Assembly (NCBI GenBank): GCA_028284365.1
Contig: JANQRW010000027.1
Location: 1-64,000 of the forward strand
DNA length: 64,000 bases
Reading direction: 5' to 3'
From: Marinicella sp.
GTDB taxonomy: Bacteria; Pseudomonadota; Gammaproteobacteria; Xanthomonadales; Marinicellaceae
Both the position numbers and the translations under genes were made by a program. Shown piece after piece: positions 18,369-26,992 of this stretch; within the stretch, counting starts at the first letter, position 1, and the number at the start of each line of letters is the position of its first letter. The notes under the pieces were generated by a model. The model saw only the letters and a program-made list of their open reading frames with translations, was not told the DNA's origin and ran no database searches.

Positions 18369-19124
18369 ATGAGTTCTGATAAAAGACATTTGGTCCAATT
18401 ACAAAAAGCACTGATCCCAGTCAGCAAGATGGTTATTAAATTTGGCCTACAGTACCACGAATTCAGGGCAAACAGCCAAAAAGCCTACATCAAAGCGGCC
18501 GAGGAACTGCTTGAGGAAGCTTCCATCAAACCAACCAATCAGGCGATCGCAGTAAAAACCGGCATTGACCGAAGAGTCATCGCTGAGTTTAATAACAATA
18601 AAAACAAAAGCAAAGATGTCTTGAACAAGATGGATATGGTTATAGTGGCCTTACAATATGCCAAAGCCAAGAGGAAACAGCTGACACATTCAAAGTTAAC
18701 CACAATGATTGACAAAATTTATGGTAATCACATCAGGGCCAAAGCCGTCATAACCGAATTGATCAGCAACCAAATCATCAGTAAGAATGGCAATAACTAT
18801 GAAATCACTGACAACCTAAACCAGCAACTGATACAACAAGCCGAACTGGCAGAAGAAGTGGACATTACCACCAAAAGATTGTTTCAAACCTTCTATAAAA
18901 AGATGTTTGCTACTGGCCTCAAACAAAACCTTAACCAGGCATCCATCTTCTCCAGCAAGATCCCACACAGCAAACATGACAAAATCAATCAAATCATTGA
19001 TAAAAAGATGCGCCATTTTCAAAAAGAAATGACCGAACTGATTAAACAACATGAAACCAAAGTACCCGAAGGCACCTACGCCAATGTGGGCTTTTCACAG
19101 TTTCAGTTTGATTCTACTGAGTGA
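18369..19124 (+). CDS. DUF6502-like HTH protein, third paralogue
   Basis: This 251-residue protein has the same layout as those at 7116 and 8512: a helical N-terminus, an HTH at about 55-75 (TNQAIAVKTGIDRRVIAEF), a second winged-helix-like segment (LTHSKLTTMIDKIYG...VITELISNQIISKNG) and a charged helical C-terminus. It is more diverged than the other two are from each other and lacks the GENSF block. The start is uncertain: ATG at 18369 fits the homologous N terminus, while 18351 and 18285 are alternatives without a good ribosome binding site. No AQDGTGN gene accompanies it. Confidence 0.6.
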   Translation: MSSDKRHLVQLQKALIPVSKMVIKFGLQYHEFRANSQKAYIKAAEELLEEASIKPTNQAIAVKTGIDRRVIAEFNNNKNKSKDVLNKMDMVIVALQYAKAKRKQLTHSKLTTMIDKIYGNHIRAKAVITELISNQIISKNGNNYEITDNLNQQLIQQAELAEEVDITTKRLFQTFYKKMFATGLKQNLNQASIFSSKIPHSKHDKINQIIDKKMRHFQKEMTELIKQHETKVPEGTYANVGFSQFQFDSTE

Positions 19125-19219
19125 TATATGATGAAATGGTTTTAATTTCTAAAATATCTGTATTTATTCTTTAGTTCAAACATTTCAACAACAATCAACT
19201 GACAGCCATCAAAGAAAGC

Positions 19220-20068
19220 TTAAAGCTCTGTTCTTAGCTTCAACAGCTCAGGAAAAAAGGTCAGATCCAAGGCTTTTTTCAAAAAATTAACTCCTGATGA
19301 CCCGCCTGTTCCTTGCTTAAAACCAATGATACGCTCGACGGTTTTCATGTGTCTGAAACGCCATTGTTGGAAAGACTGTTCCACATCGACCAATTGCTCA
19401 CATAAAGCATACATGGCCCAATGTTGATCTGGCCTTTTATAAATAACCACCAATACATCCATTAAATCCTGATTGAAGACATGTGGTTTTCGTAAATCAC
19501 GATTCACCAACTCTTCTGGAACCGAATAACCTTCATCATACAAGTGCTTGATAAAAACATCATAAATGCTGGGAGAAGCCAAAACCTGTTCCAAAGTAGC
19601 CCTCGACTCCGAACCTTCTGGAAAAACCTTTATCATATTTTTATTCTTGTTACCTAACAAGAACTCAACCTGACGATAGTGAACTGACTGGAAACCAGAT
19701 GCATTACCTAAGACATGCCTGAACTGGGTATATTCACTTGGTGTAAGCGTCTCCAGTACAGCCCACTGCTCAAATAACTGTTTTTGAATTTGCTTAACCC
19801 GAGCCAATATTTTTGAAGCACGGCCCAGGCGTTTGATCTGCACACATCTGATGGCCTCAGTCAATTCATGAATAATCAGCTTCATCCACAGTTCCGAAGT
19901 TTGGTGCTGAATGATGAAAAGCATTTCATCATGATGCTGTGGGTCACTTAAAGGCTTTTGTGCTGCAAACAAGGTGTCCAGGCATAAATAACCACCATAG
20001 TTTTTTCTTTCAGAAATGTCTAATTTAATACCTTCTTCCAGAGGCCGCAGGTTTTTCTTATCTTTCAT
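19220..20068 (-). CDS. kynA: Tryptophan 2,3-dioxygenase
   Basis: This haem enzyme opens the indole ring of tryptophan to N-formylkynurenine, the first step of the kynurenine pathway. The 282-residue protein matches the bacterial TDO length. Motifs include YGGYLCLDTLFAAQKPLSDP, the distal-site segment HHDEMLFIIQHQTSELWMK, SGFQSVHYRQ, and near the C terminus the haem-ligand segment RHMKTVERIIGFKQGTGGSSG. No other kyn gene is adjacent. Confidence 0.95.
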   Translation of the reverse strand: MKDKKNLRPLEEGIKLDISERKNYGGYLCLDTLFAAQKPLSDPQHHDEMLFIIQHQTSELWMKLIIHELTEAIRCVQIKRLGRASKILARVKQIQKQLFEQWAVLETLTPSEYTQFRHVLGNASGFQSVHYRQVEFLLGNKNKNMIKVFPEGSESRATLEQVLASPSIYDVFIKHLYDEGYSVPEELVNRDLRKPHVFNQDLMDVLVVIYKRPDQHWAMYALCEQLVDVEQSFQQWRFRHMKTVERIIGFKQGTGGSSGVNFLKKALDLTFFPELLKLRTEL

Positions 20069-20173
20069 CGATTGATCTTGATCTATTTCACTTATGGTAA
20101 CTGATGGACTGGATTACATAAAATATTCAGCAGAATTATTGATCTCGGCATTTATTAAAATGTCACATTCCTA

Positions 20174-20438
20174 TATAATACAGCCCGCTTTACTGGCGTA
20201 AATCTACGTCAGATGTTGAGCATTATAATGAAGATGGCAAGATAAAAAGCATTAATTCATTCAAAAATGCTGATTGAAAGAGCTGACGTTAAACTGTAGA
20301 CAGTCGGCTTGGAACTAGACGCTTACCATCCCACGGGCACATACACAGAAATAAACAACAAGATTGGATTACTGCAGAACCTCCAATTTTCTGATGCGTG
20401 AGCCAAAACACAGTACACCACATTTTCGGAGAGTGAAA
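20174..20438 (+). promoter_or_regulatory. Probable promoter and long 5' leader of the 2-oxoacid dehydrogenase operon
   Basis: TATAAT at 20174-20179 marks a likely start near 20186 (the -35 is weak). It would leave a leader of about 250 bases before the E1alpha start. The leader has nested inverted repeats: ACGTCAG (about 20207) with CTGACGT (about 20281), AGCATT with AATGCT within that loop, and the hairpin ACTGT-AG-ACAGT just after. I recognise no known riboswitch class. Confidence 0.35.
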
Positions 20439-21521
20439 TTGACCACAGTCGCATCATTTAATATCGATTATTTGCAATACCTAACACCCAGCGGTGATTT
20501 GGTTGGTGATAAAAAACCCAAAGTTGCCACAGATTTTGAACATCTAAAATCAATTTATGAATTAATGGTTTTAACCAGAACTTTCGATGCCAAAGCTGTG
20601 GCCTTGCAAAGAACTGGAAAATTAGGCACATATGCTTCATGCCTAGGCCATGAAGCTGTCCATATCGGCATTGGTGCAGCGATGCAAGAAGCGGATGTTT
20701 TCGCCCCGATGTACCGTGAATACGGCGCACAATTCTATCGTGGTGTTAAACTGTCTGAAGTTTTGTTGTATTGGGGCGGAGATGAACGCGGCAGCGATTT
20801 TTCAGGACCTAAGCATGATTTTCCATGGTGCGTACCAATAGCAACCCAATGTACCCATGCAGCAGGAGCTGCGCTGGCCTTTAAATTGCGCGGTGAAAAA
20901 CGAGCGGCCGTTTCAGTTGTAGGTGATGGTGGCAGTTCCAAGGGCGACTTCCTGGAAGCCATAAATGCAGCAAGTGCTTTCCAGCTACCTATGGTTTTGA
21001 TGATTGTTAATAACCAATGGGCAATCTCAGTACCACGAAAAAAACAGAGCCAGGGGCGGACTTTGGCCCAAAAAGGATTGGCCGGTGGCCTGCCTTCCAT
21101 TCAAGTAGATGGTAATGACTACATCGCAGTTTACACAGCAGTCAAAGCTGCATTGAAACGCGCCTATGAAGGCAAAGGCGCTTCTGTTATTGAGGCCATC
21201 ACATATCGCCTCAGTGACCACACCACTGCTGATGATGCTTCAAGATACAGACCAGACGATGAGGTTGAGAATGCAAAACAGTTTGAACCCATCAAACGCA
21301 TGCGTAAATACCTAACCAGTCAAGGCCAGTGGAATGAACATTTAGAAAATCAATTGCTGAATACTTGTAAGGTTGAAGTTGATGCAGCGGTAGAAGAGTA
21401 TCAAAACGCTTCACAATTGAGTGTCGATGATATGTTTGATTATATGTACGCTGAATTACCACACGACTTGGCTGAACAAAAAGCCTATGCACGCGCTATG
21501 GAGGAGAAGTCTAATGGCTAA
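20439..21521 (+). CDS. 2-oxoacid dehydrogenase E1 component, alpha subunit
   Basis: This thiamine-diphosphate-dependent decarboxylase subunit acts on pyruvate or branched-chain 2-oxoacids. The TPP motif is visible as VVGDGGSSKGDFLEA... ending in NNQWAIS (about 185-220), with the phosphorylation-loop-like SYRLSDHTTADDASRYR region near residue 275. The start is taken as TTG at 20439, seven bases after GGAG, giving 360 residues; a frame extension to 20364 has no ribosome binding site. It overlaps E1beta by eight bases. Pyruvate versus branched-chain specificity cannot be settled from sequence alone; the E1alpha/E1beta/E2 layout with a heterodimeric E1 allows both. Confidence 0.88.
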   Translation: MTTVASFNIDYLQYLTPSGDLVGDKKPKVATDFEHLKSIYELMVLTRTFDAKAVALQRTGKLGTYASCLGHEAVHIGIGAAMQEADVFAPMYREYGAQFYRGVKLSEVLLYWGGDERGSDFSGPKHDFPWCVPIATQCTHAAGAALAFKLRGEKRAAVSVVGDGGSSKGDFLEAINAASAFQLPMVLMIVNNQWAISVPRKKQSQGRTLAQKGLAGGLPSIQVDGNDYIAVYTAVKAALKRAYEGKGASVIEAITYRLSDHTTADDASRYRPDDEVENAKQFEPIKRMRKYLTSQGQWNEHLENQLLNTCKVEVDAAVEEYQNASQLSVDDMFDYMYAELPHDLAEQKAYARAMEEKSNG

Positions 21522-22494
21522 GGTTACTATGGTAGAAGCCGTCACAATGGCTATGGCACATGAGCTTGAACACGATAAAAGTGTGGTTGTGTTGGGTGAA
21601 GATGTGGGTATCAATGGCGGTGTTTTCAGGGCCACCAACGGTTTGGCTCAAAGGTTCGGCGAAGATCGAGTTATCGACACACCTCTGGCTGAAGCCATGA
21701 TTGCTGGCATGACAGTTGGCATGGCCACCCAAGGTATGAAACCCATTGCTGAAGCACAATTCATGGGCTTTATTTTCCCCATGTTTGAACACATCGTGTG
21801 TCATGCAGCACGCATGCGCAACCGCACCAGAGGCAGAATGACCTGTCCACTGGTTATCCGTGCGCCTTATGGCGGTGGCATTCACGCACCGGAACATCAC
21901 TCTGAAAGTATTGAATCCATGTTTGCTCACACGCCCGGGATTAAAGTGGTTATTCCCTCTTCTCCAAGTCGCGCTTATGGTTTACTATTGGCCGCCATTC
22001 GCAGCCCAGATCCAGTACTATTCTTTGAACCCAAGCGGGTTTACCACCTTAATAAAGAAGAAGTGGAAGATGATGGCGAGGAGTATCCTTTAGACATGTG
22101 CTTCCTTATTCGCGAAGGCAGTGATGTAACACTGGTTACCTGGGGTGCGATGATGAAAGAAACACTAGAGGCCGCTGATGAGTTGGCCGAACGAGGCATT
22201 TCTGCTGAGGTCATTGATGTCGCTACCATCAGCCCTATTGACATGGATACCATTCATGAATCTGTTGCCAAAACAGGACGTTGTGTGATTATTCAAGAAG
22301 CCCCTAAGCATTGTTCAGTGTCATCTGAGATTGCGGCCAATCTGGCAGATCAAGGGCTCTATGACTTAAACGCACCAGTCAAACGAGTTACTGGTTATGA
22401 TACCATCATGCCATTGTTCAAGCTGGAGAAAAAATACATGCCAACTGTGGACAGAATATTAGATAAAGTAGAACAAGTTTTGGAGGTTTCATGA
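21514..22494 (+). CDS. 2-oxoacid dehydrogenase E1 component, beta subunit
   Basis: The beta subunit of the heterotetrameric E1 has 326 residues. It has the transketolase-like pyrimidine-binding domain (VVLGEDVGINGGVFRATNGL, about 24-43; EAQFMGFIFP) and the C-terminal transketolase domain (EGSDVTLVTWGAMMKETLEAA). The ATG at 21514 follows GGAGGAG, and the upstream in-frame extension lies inside E1alpha. It overlaps E1alpha at its start and E2 by ATGA at its end, so the three subunits are translationally coupled. Confidence 0.92.
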   Translation: MAKVTMVEAVTMAMAHELEHDKSVVVLGEDVGINGGVFRATNGLAQRFGEDRVIDTPLAEAMIAGMTVGMATQGMKPIAEAQFMGFIFPMFEHIVCHAARMRNRTRGRMTCPLVIRAPYGGGIHAPEHHSESIESMFAHTPGIKVVIPSSPSRAYGLLLAAIRSPDPVLFFEPKRVYHLNKEEVEDDGEEYPLDMCFLIREGSDVTLVTWGAMMKETLEAADELAERGISAEVIDVATISPIDMDTIHESVAKTGRCVIIQEAPKHCSVSSEIAANLADQGLYDLNAPVKRVTGYDTIMPLFKLEKKYMPTVDRILDKVEQVLEVS

Positions 22495-23819
22495 GTATTT
22501 TCAAATTGCCTGATTTAGGTGAAGGTTTACCGGATGCTGAGATTGTTGAATGGCATGTTAAGGTTGGTGATAAAGTTGAAGTAGATCAACCCATGGTATC
22601 CATGGAAACAGCCAAAGCTGTGGTTGATGTACCTGTACCAGTGGCTGGCGTGGTCACCAAGTTATTTGGCGAACCAGGCGATGTTATTGACACCGGTGCA
22701 CCATTGGTAGCGTTTGATACAGGTGATGGTTCAGCGCCAGCTCCTGCTGAAGAAAAAAATGACACTGAAATAGATACACCAGCTAAATTACGCGCCGAAG
22801 CCGAACAAGTCTTGATGGATTTAGATGAAAATGCCTCAACAACTACAGCTCCTGTCGAAACTGAAGAGAAAGAAGCCATCGGTACTGTGGTAGGCCAAAT
22901 GGAATCATCCGATGCTGTGGTTGACAACATGACTGATTTTGGCGGCAAAAAAGCTGCACCTGCTGTGCGTGCACTGGCTAAAAAGTTGAAAGTAGACTTA
23001 AATACAGTAACTGCCACAGGCGCAGGCGGGGTTATTAGACCTTCTGATGTCAAAGCAGCCGCTGCCAATCCGGCAACTAAAACTGCCGCTCCAGCTTCTG
23101 TTGCAGCACCAAAAACCACAAACCCAGCACAAACCACAAACCCGGCGCCTCAAGCTGCACCAGTCAGCAAGCCAGTGGTTGATGATTCGTGGCAACAAGT
23201 TAAAGGTTCACGTCGAACCATGGCTCGAGTGATGCAAAACTCACACGCTAACATAGTGCCTACTACCATTATGGACGATGCTGACATTAACAATTGGCAA
23301 CCAGGTGAAGACATCACTGCTCGATTGATTCGTTCACTGGTGGTGGCAGCTCAAGCTGAACCCACATTGAATGCATGGTTTGATGGCGACAAGTTATCCA
23401 GACGTTTGATCAGTCATGTAGATGTTGGCATTGCTGTGGATACTGAAGATGGTTTATTCGTTCCAACCATGCGCAATTGTGACCAAATGTCAGCCGGCGA
23501 TGTGCGCGCTGCCATGAACAACATCAAAACACAGGTTAAATCACGCAGCATTCCGCCTGAAGACATGAAAGACTACACCATCATGTTATCAAATTTTGGT
23601 GTTTATGCCGGTCGTTATGCCACCCCTGTTATCACACCACCTTGTGTCTCAATCGTGGCCGCAGGTAAACTGCGTCACGACGTGGTTCCGGTTTTGGGGG
23701 GAATGGAAGCACACCGAATCATACCTTTGTCGTTGACATTTGATCACCGTGCAGTCACTGGTGGCGAGGCGGCCAGGTTTTTAGCGGCTATGATTAATGA
23801 CCTCAACAAGAGCCGATGA
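22491..23819 (+). CDS. 2-oxoacid dehydrogenase E2 component (dihydrolipoyl acyltransferase)
   Basis: The 442-residue core protein transfers acyl groups to CoA. It has one lipoyl domain (1-78; the lipoylated Lys is in METAKAV), an Ala/Pro linker, a peripheral-subunit-binding domain (about 155-190, APAVRALAKKLKVDL...GVIRPSDV), a second Ala/Pro/Thr linker and the catalytic domain. The active-site segment reads TFDHRAVTGGEAARF: the usual Asp of HRxxDG is Thr here. I recall similar sequences in Xanthomonas-type homologues, so it may be a family variant. No E3 (lpd) gene follows; a terminator does. Confidence 0.9.
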   Translation: MSIFKLPDLGEGLPDAEIVEWHVKVGDKVEVDQPMVSMETAKAVVDVPVPVAGVVTKLFGEPGDVIDTGAPLVAFDTGDGSAPAPAEEKNDTEIDTPAKLRAEAEQVLMDLDENASTTTAPVETEEKEAIGTVVGQMESSDAVVDNMTDFGGKKAAPAVRALAKKLKVDLNTVTATGAGGVIRPSDVKAAAANPATKTAAPASVAAPKTTNPAQTTNPAPQAAPVSKPVVDDSWQQVKGSRRTMARVMQNSHANIVPTTIMDDADINNWQPGEDITARLIRSLVVAAQAEPTLNAWFDGDKLSRRLISHVDVGIAVDTEDGLFVPTMRNCDQMSAGDVRAAMNNIKTQVKSRSIPPEDMKDYTIMLSNFGVYAGRYATPVITPPCVSIVAAGKLRHDVVPVLGGMEAHRIIPLSLTFDHRAVTGGEAARFLAAMINDLNKSR

Positions 23820-23855
23820 TTTAGTTAAAATTTCATTAAGCACTACAGCTAAACA

Positions 23856-23889
23856 CCTGATTTCAATAATCGGGCGTTTTTTTTTGTGA
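23856..23889 (+). terminator. Terminator of the 2-oxoacid dehydrogenase operon
   Basis: CCTGATT and AATCGGG pair (one G-T pair) around a short loop, followed by CG and a run of nine T. It lies 37 bases after the E2 stop. Confidence 0.8.
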
Positions 23890-24029
23890 TATTTTTTAAT
23901 AGCAGTGGTCATCTCACTGTGCTTATAATAAACACAGAAATAGCTCGTACATGGTCGATTTAGTTTGATTCAAATGTCAGGGCATTTCATAATATAAATT
24001 AATTATTCAATCCCTCGGAGGAGATATTT

Positions 24030-24422
24030 ATGAAAAACTTTAAAGTAAAACCTGTTAATGCAGCCATTGCTGCCGCTGTAACTGTAGTTGGAGCTGGCGC
24101 TTTGATGAGCGGAACGGATAACCCTTTCGGTCAAACCGACCTTACTGATGGTTACCAAAACGCTGACGGCCGCATTGCCAAAGCCGATGGGTCTGGAGAA
24201 GGCAAATGTGGCGAAGGCAAGTGCGGCGGCGATAAAAAAGCCGAAGGTAAGTGTGGCGAAGGCAAATGCGGCGGCGACAAAAAAGCCGAAGGTAAATGTG
24301 GCGAAGGCAAATGCGGCGGCGATAAAAAAGCTGAAGGTAAATGTGGCGAAGGCAAATGTGGCGGCGATAAAAAAGCTGATAAAACCGAAGGCAAGTGCGG
24401 CGAAGGTAAATGTGGTGGCTGA
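24030..24422 (+). CDS. hvfA: HvfA/bufferin-type RiPP precursor with ten EGKCG motifs
   Basis: The 130-residue precursor has a hydrophobic Sec-type segment at about 9-27 (NAAIAAAVTVVGAGALMS), a short spacer, and a core from residue 57 with ten EGKCG motifs in five EGKCGEGKCGG pairs separated by DKK(A). All ten cysteines are in these motifs. In the Haemophilus HvfA system the MNIO enzyme with its partner converts EGKCG cysteines into oxazolone/thioamide groups that bind copper; the same chemistry is inferred here. A strong GGAGGAG ribosome binding site precedes the ATG. The modifying enzyme starts 18 bases downstream. Confidence 0.88.
   Translation: MKNFKVKPVNAAIAAAVTVVGAGALMSGTDNPFGQTDLTDGYQNADGRIAKADGSGEGKCGEGKCGGDKKAEGKCGEGKCGGDKKAEGKCGEGKCGGDKKAEGKCGEGKCGGDKKADKTEGKCGEGKCGG
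24198..24419 (+). repeat. 45-bp in-frame tandem repeat in the RiPP precursor
   Basis: The repeat unit encodes (G/A)EGKCGEGKCGGDKK and is repeated four times with few synonymous third-base changes, then a fifth half-unit after ADKT. The near identity of units suggests recent expansion by slippage or unequal exchange, making copy number easy to change. Confidence 0.9.
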
Positions 24423-24440
24423 ACCCACAGGTAATCTGAA

Positions 24441-25295
24441 ATGAAAAAATTAGATATTTCAGGCGCCGGTATCGGTTTGAGACGGGGACTTGTGTCCCCG
24501 TTTCAGTCTCATGGTGACCTCAATCCTGTCCAATTTATGGAAGTGGCTCCAGAGAACTGGATGACCGTCGGTGGCAAGGCAAAGAAAGATTTTCTCGCAT
24601 TTGCCGAAAAATACCCCATTATTTTACATGGTTTGTCATTATCGATTGGTGGGCCTGATGAATTGAATGTGGCATTTGTTAAAGCTTTGAAAAAATTCAA
24701 AGAATCAATCAATGCACCAATCTATTCTGAACACCTGTCCTACTGTACTGATGGTGGCCAACTCTATGACTTGATGCCAATCCCTTTTACCGAAGATGCC
24801 GCTAATTATGTTGCAGAACGTGTGATGCGCGTACAGGATATTCTGGGTGAGCAAATGGCCCTAGAAAATGTGTCTTACTATCTAACACAACCTAATCCAG
24901 AAATAACGGAAATCGAATTCATCAACCATGTCATCAAAAAAGCTGACTGCCTGTTGCATCTGGATGTGAATAACATCCATGTAAACAGTGTCAACCACAA
25001 CTATGACCCTTATGAGTTTTTAAACCAATTACCAACTGACAGAATTGCATACATCCATATTGCAGGACACTACAACGAGGCCGATGACTTAATTGTCGAC
25101 ACCCATGGTGCCGCTGTGATAGAAGACGTTTGGAACATACTGGAATACACTTACCAAAACTACGGTGTCTTCCCCACCCTGCTGGAGAGAGATTTCAATT
25201 ATCCACCAGTGGTTGAACTATTAGCTGAAGTTTCAAGAATCGATCAATTACAACAAAAATACACCAAAGACCATGAGCAGCAAGCCATCATTTAA
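24441..25295 (+). CDS. hvfB: MNIO-family (DUF692) multinuclear iron oxidase
   Basis: This TIM-barrel iron enzyme, 284 residues, modifies cysteines of the RiPP precursor. Family features are GIGLRRGL near the N terminus, HGLSLSIGG (63-71), SEHLSY (96-101), LENVSYY (141-147), HLDVNNIHVN (173-182), HIAGH (206-210), DTHG (220-223) and LLERD (247-251); the His, Asp, Glu and Asn residues in these supply the metal ligands in solved homologues such as MbnB. The neighbouring DUF2063 gene encodes its obligate partner, and they overlap by 23 bases. Function on the upstream EGKCG precursor follows from the operon. Confidence 0.92.
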   Translation: MKKLDISGAGIGLRRGLVSPFQSHGDLNPVQFMEVAPENWMTVGGKAKKDFLAFAEKYPIILHGLSLSIGGPDELNVAFVKALKKFKESINAPIYSEHLSYCTDGGQLYDLMPIPFTEDAANYVAERVMRVQDILGEQMALENVSYYLTQPNPEITEIEFINHVIKKADCLLHLDVNNIHVNSVNHNYDPYEFLNQLPTDRIAYIHIAGHYNEADDLIVDTHGAAVIEDVWNILEYTYQNYGVFPTLLERDFNYPPVVELLAEVSRIDQLQQKYTKDHEQQAII

Positions 25296-26037
25296 GCAAG
25301 CACAAGTGGAGTTTGCAGCTCACATCAGAAACCCTGAGCAAAACCCAATGCCTGATACAATTGAAGATCGGCGAATGGCTATATATCGTGACTTATTTAT
25401 CAGCAGTATCAGCAGTTTACTCAGTGGATCTTTTCCAGTCATGCGTTCCTTGTACAACGATACAGGCTGGCAGGCTTTGGTCAGAAAATATTTCAAACCA
25501 GAACACAATAAAACACCACATTTTCCTGAAATCCCACGTGAATTTGTGACATTTTTACAAAAACAACCAGACACAGATAAAGATAAACCTTTTCTTTATG
25601 AATTGGCACATTATGAGTGGTTGGAATTACATTTAGAAAAACACAGCATTGAAATTAAGACAGTGAATGATGATGTCACTGATGATGATTTATTGAATCA
25701 CATTCCAGTTATTTCACCATTGGTTAGATTACACAGTTACAACTACGCGGTACATCAAATCAAAAGCGACTTTCAACCAACTTCGCCACTGTCTGAACCT
25801 ATATTTATGACAGTTTGGCGTGACACCAATTACCAAGTCAATTTTACGGAAATGAATGCCTTTTCTGCACTGTTATTAGAAACTCTGATAAATAACATCA
25901 ACACCAACGGTAAAGAAATATTGTCAACATTGGCAATAAAACATCAATATTCCGAACCAGAAAAATTCATACAGTTTGGCCATCAAGTTTTTCAAAAATG
26001 GCTACAACAAGACATCATCATATCAATTAAAAAATAA
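25273..26037 (+). CDS. hvfC: DUF2063 partner protein of the MNIO enzyme
   Basis: The 254-residue protein is a DUF2063-type (HvfC/BufC) partner that recognises the precursor and presents it to the MNIO enzyme in characterised systems. The N-terminal helical domain shows FKQAQVEFAAHIRNPEQNP, RMAIYRDLFISSI and FPVMRSL...GWQALVRKYF (about 5-75), followed by the RRE-like C-terminal domain (about 130-230). Its start ATG lies 23 bases within hvfB. It is cytoplasmic by appearance, with no signal peptide. Confidence 0.88.
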   Translation: MSSKPSFKQAQVEFAAHIRNPEQNPMPDTIEDRRMAIYRDLFISSISSLLSGSFPVMRSLYNDTGWQALVRKYFKPEHNKTPHFPEIPREFVTFLQKQPDTDKDKPFLYELAHYEWLELHLEKHSIEIKTVNDDVTDDDLLNHIPVISPLVRLHSYNYAVHQIKSDFQPTSPLSEPIFMTVWRDTNYQVNFTEMNAFSALLLETLINNINTNGKEILSTLAIKHQYSEPEKFIQFGHQVFQKWLQQDIIISIKK

Positions 26038-26054
26038 TTCATAAGGAGCAAAAC

Positions 26055-26720
26055 ATGGCAACAAATTCTTTACAGAACCTTTGGGTTCAGCTGACCAGCA
26101 GACTCAATTCAGTAGGACAATGGGTACCTCCCTTCTTAATCCGACTCATTCTATTTTGGGAGTTTTATGAGGCTGGCGTACAAAAACTTAACGGCGAAAA
26201 CTGGTTTGCTGGCATTCAGGATAACTTTCCTTTTCCTTTTAACTACATCCCAGCAGATGTCTCATGGTTTATGGCTGCCTGGGGTGAATACATTTTTGCC
26301 ATCTTGTTATTATTAGGGTTATTTACTCGCTTTGCTGCTGTTTCATTACTGGTCATCACTGCAGTAGCAACTGCAGCTGTACACTGGCCTGAAAGTTATT
26401 CTTCATTGAGCCAATTGTGGGAAGGTTATGCCATTTCAAATAAAGGTGCTGGTAATTTTAAATTGCCTTTATTGTTTGCCATCTTATTATTACCTTTGAT
26501 TTTCTCAGGCGGCGGTAAGTTTTCACTGGATCATGTATTAACACACTTCACCGGTGGTGACACCAAACACCCAATCACCTCAGACTTCATTTCGAAAGGG
26601 CTTGGGTTAGTGGTTATTGGCTTGCCCTTATTCTTTGTCATGCAATCTCTGGGTATTGCCTTGATTGTTGTCGGTGTGATACTCATCGTTGCTGATCGCT
26701 TTATTACGCCTGCTGGCTAA
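26055..26720 (+). CDS. hvfD: DoxX-family membrane protein (HvfD-like)
   Basis: The 221-residue inner-membrane protein of the DoxX family has four or more hydrophobic segments (about 20-40, 72-105, 135-150, 180-212). It shows the family sequence LIRLILFWEFYEAGVQKL and WGEYIFAILLLLGLFTRFAA. DoxX proteins are the usual fourth gene of bufferin/HvfA operons, with a suggested redox or export-linked role that is not settled. A GGAG ribosome binding site sits in the 17-base gap after hvfC, and a terminator follows, closing the operon. Confidence 0.85.
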   Translation: MATNSLQNLWVQLTSRLNSVGQWVPPFLIRLILFWEFYEAGVQKLNGENWFAGIQDNFPFPFNYIPADVSWFMAAWGEYIFAILLLLGLFTRFAAVSLLVITAVATAAVHWPESYSSLSQLWEGYAISNKGAGNFKLPLLFAILLLPLIFSGGGKFSLDHVLTHFTGGDTKHPITSDFISKGLGLVVIGLPLFFVMQSLGIALIVVGVILIVADRFITPAG

Positions 26721-26742
26721 AACTTGGATAATCAAGCATTCA

Positions 26743-26770
26743 AAAAGCCGTCACCTGACGGCTTTTTTTT
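26743..26770 (+). terminator. Terminator of the hvfABCD operon
   Basis: The 11-base stem AAAAGCCGTCA-CC-TGACGGCTTTT is followed by further T residues. It begins 22 bases after the DoxX stop. Confidence 0.92.
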
Positions 26771-26992
26771 CGGCTTATCGCTAAACCTCATGTTTCAAGC
26801 GAGTCATTCGAACAAAAGAAGGCTGGAAATCAACCTGAGCAGCTGCGGCATTCCTTGTTCTGTCTTTAAGGTTGCTGCGGCCGCCTTTTTTAATTCTCTG
26901 ACTAAAGATTCTTCACTCTTTCATGAAATCGTTACATTTCTCCTTTCTTTTATAGGTAAAATGCCTGACTGTATTAAAGAATGAGAGATCGA

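Noticed and set aside
24152..24394. Long antisense and frame-shifted ORFs over the EGKCG repeat
   Set aside because: They arise from the 45-base repeat having no stops in other frames; the plus-strand frame has the ribosome binding site, signal sequence and operon context.
24198..24419. CRISPR-like array
   Set aside because: The 45-base units are contiguous and in frame, without spacers, and encode the RiPP core. No other array-like pattern was seen in the window.
26724..26984. 86-codon ORF after the DoxX gene
   Set aside because: It begins with a TTG just before a strong terminator and reads through the hairpin; composition is not protein-like.
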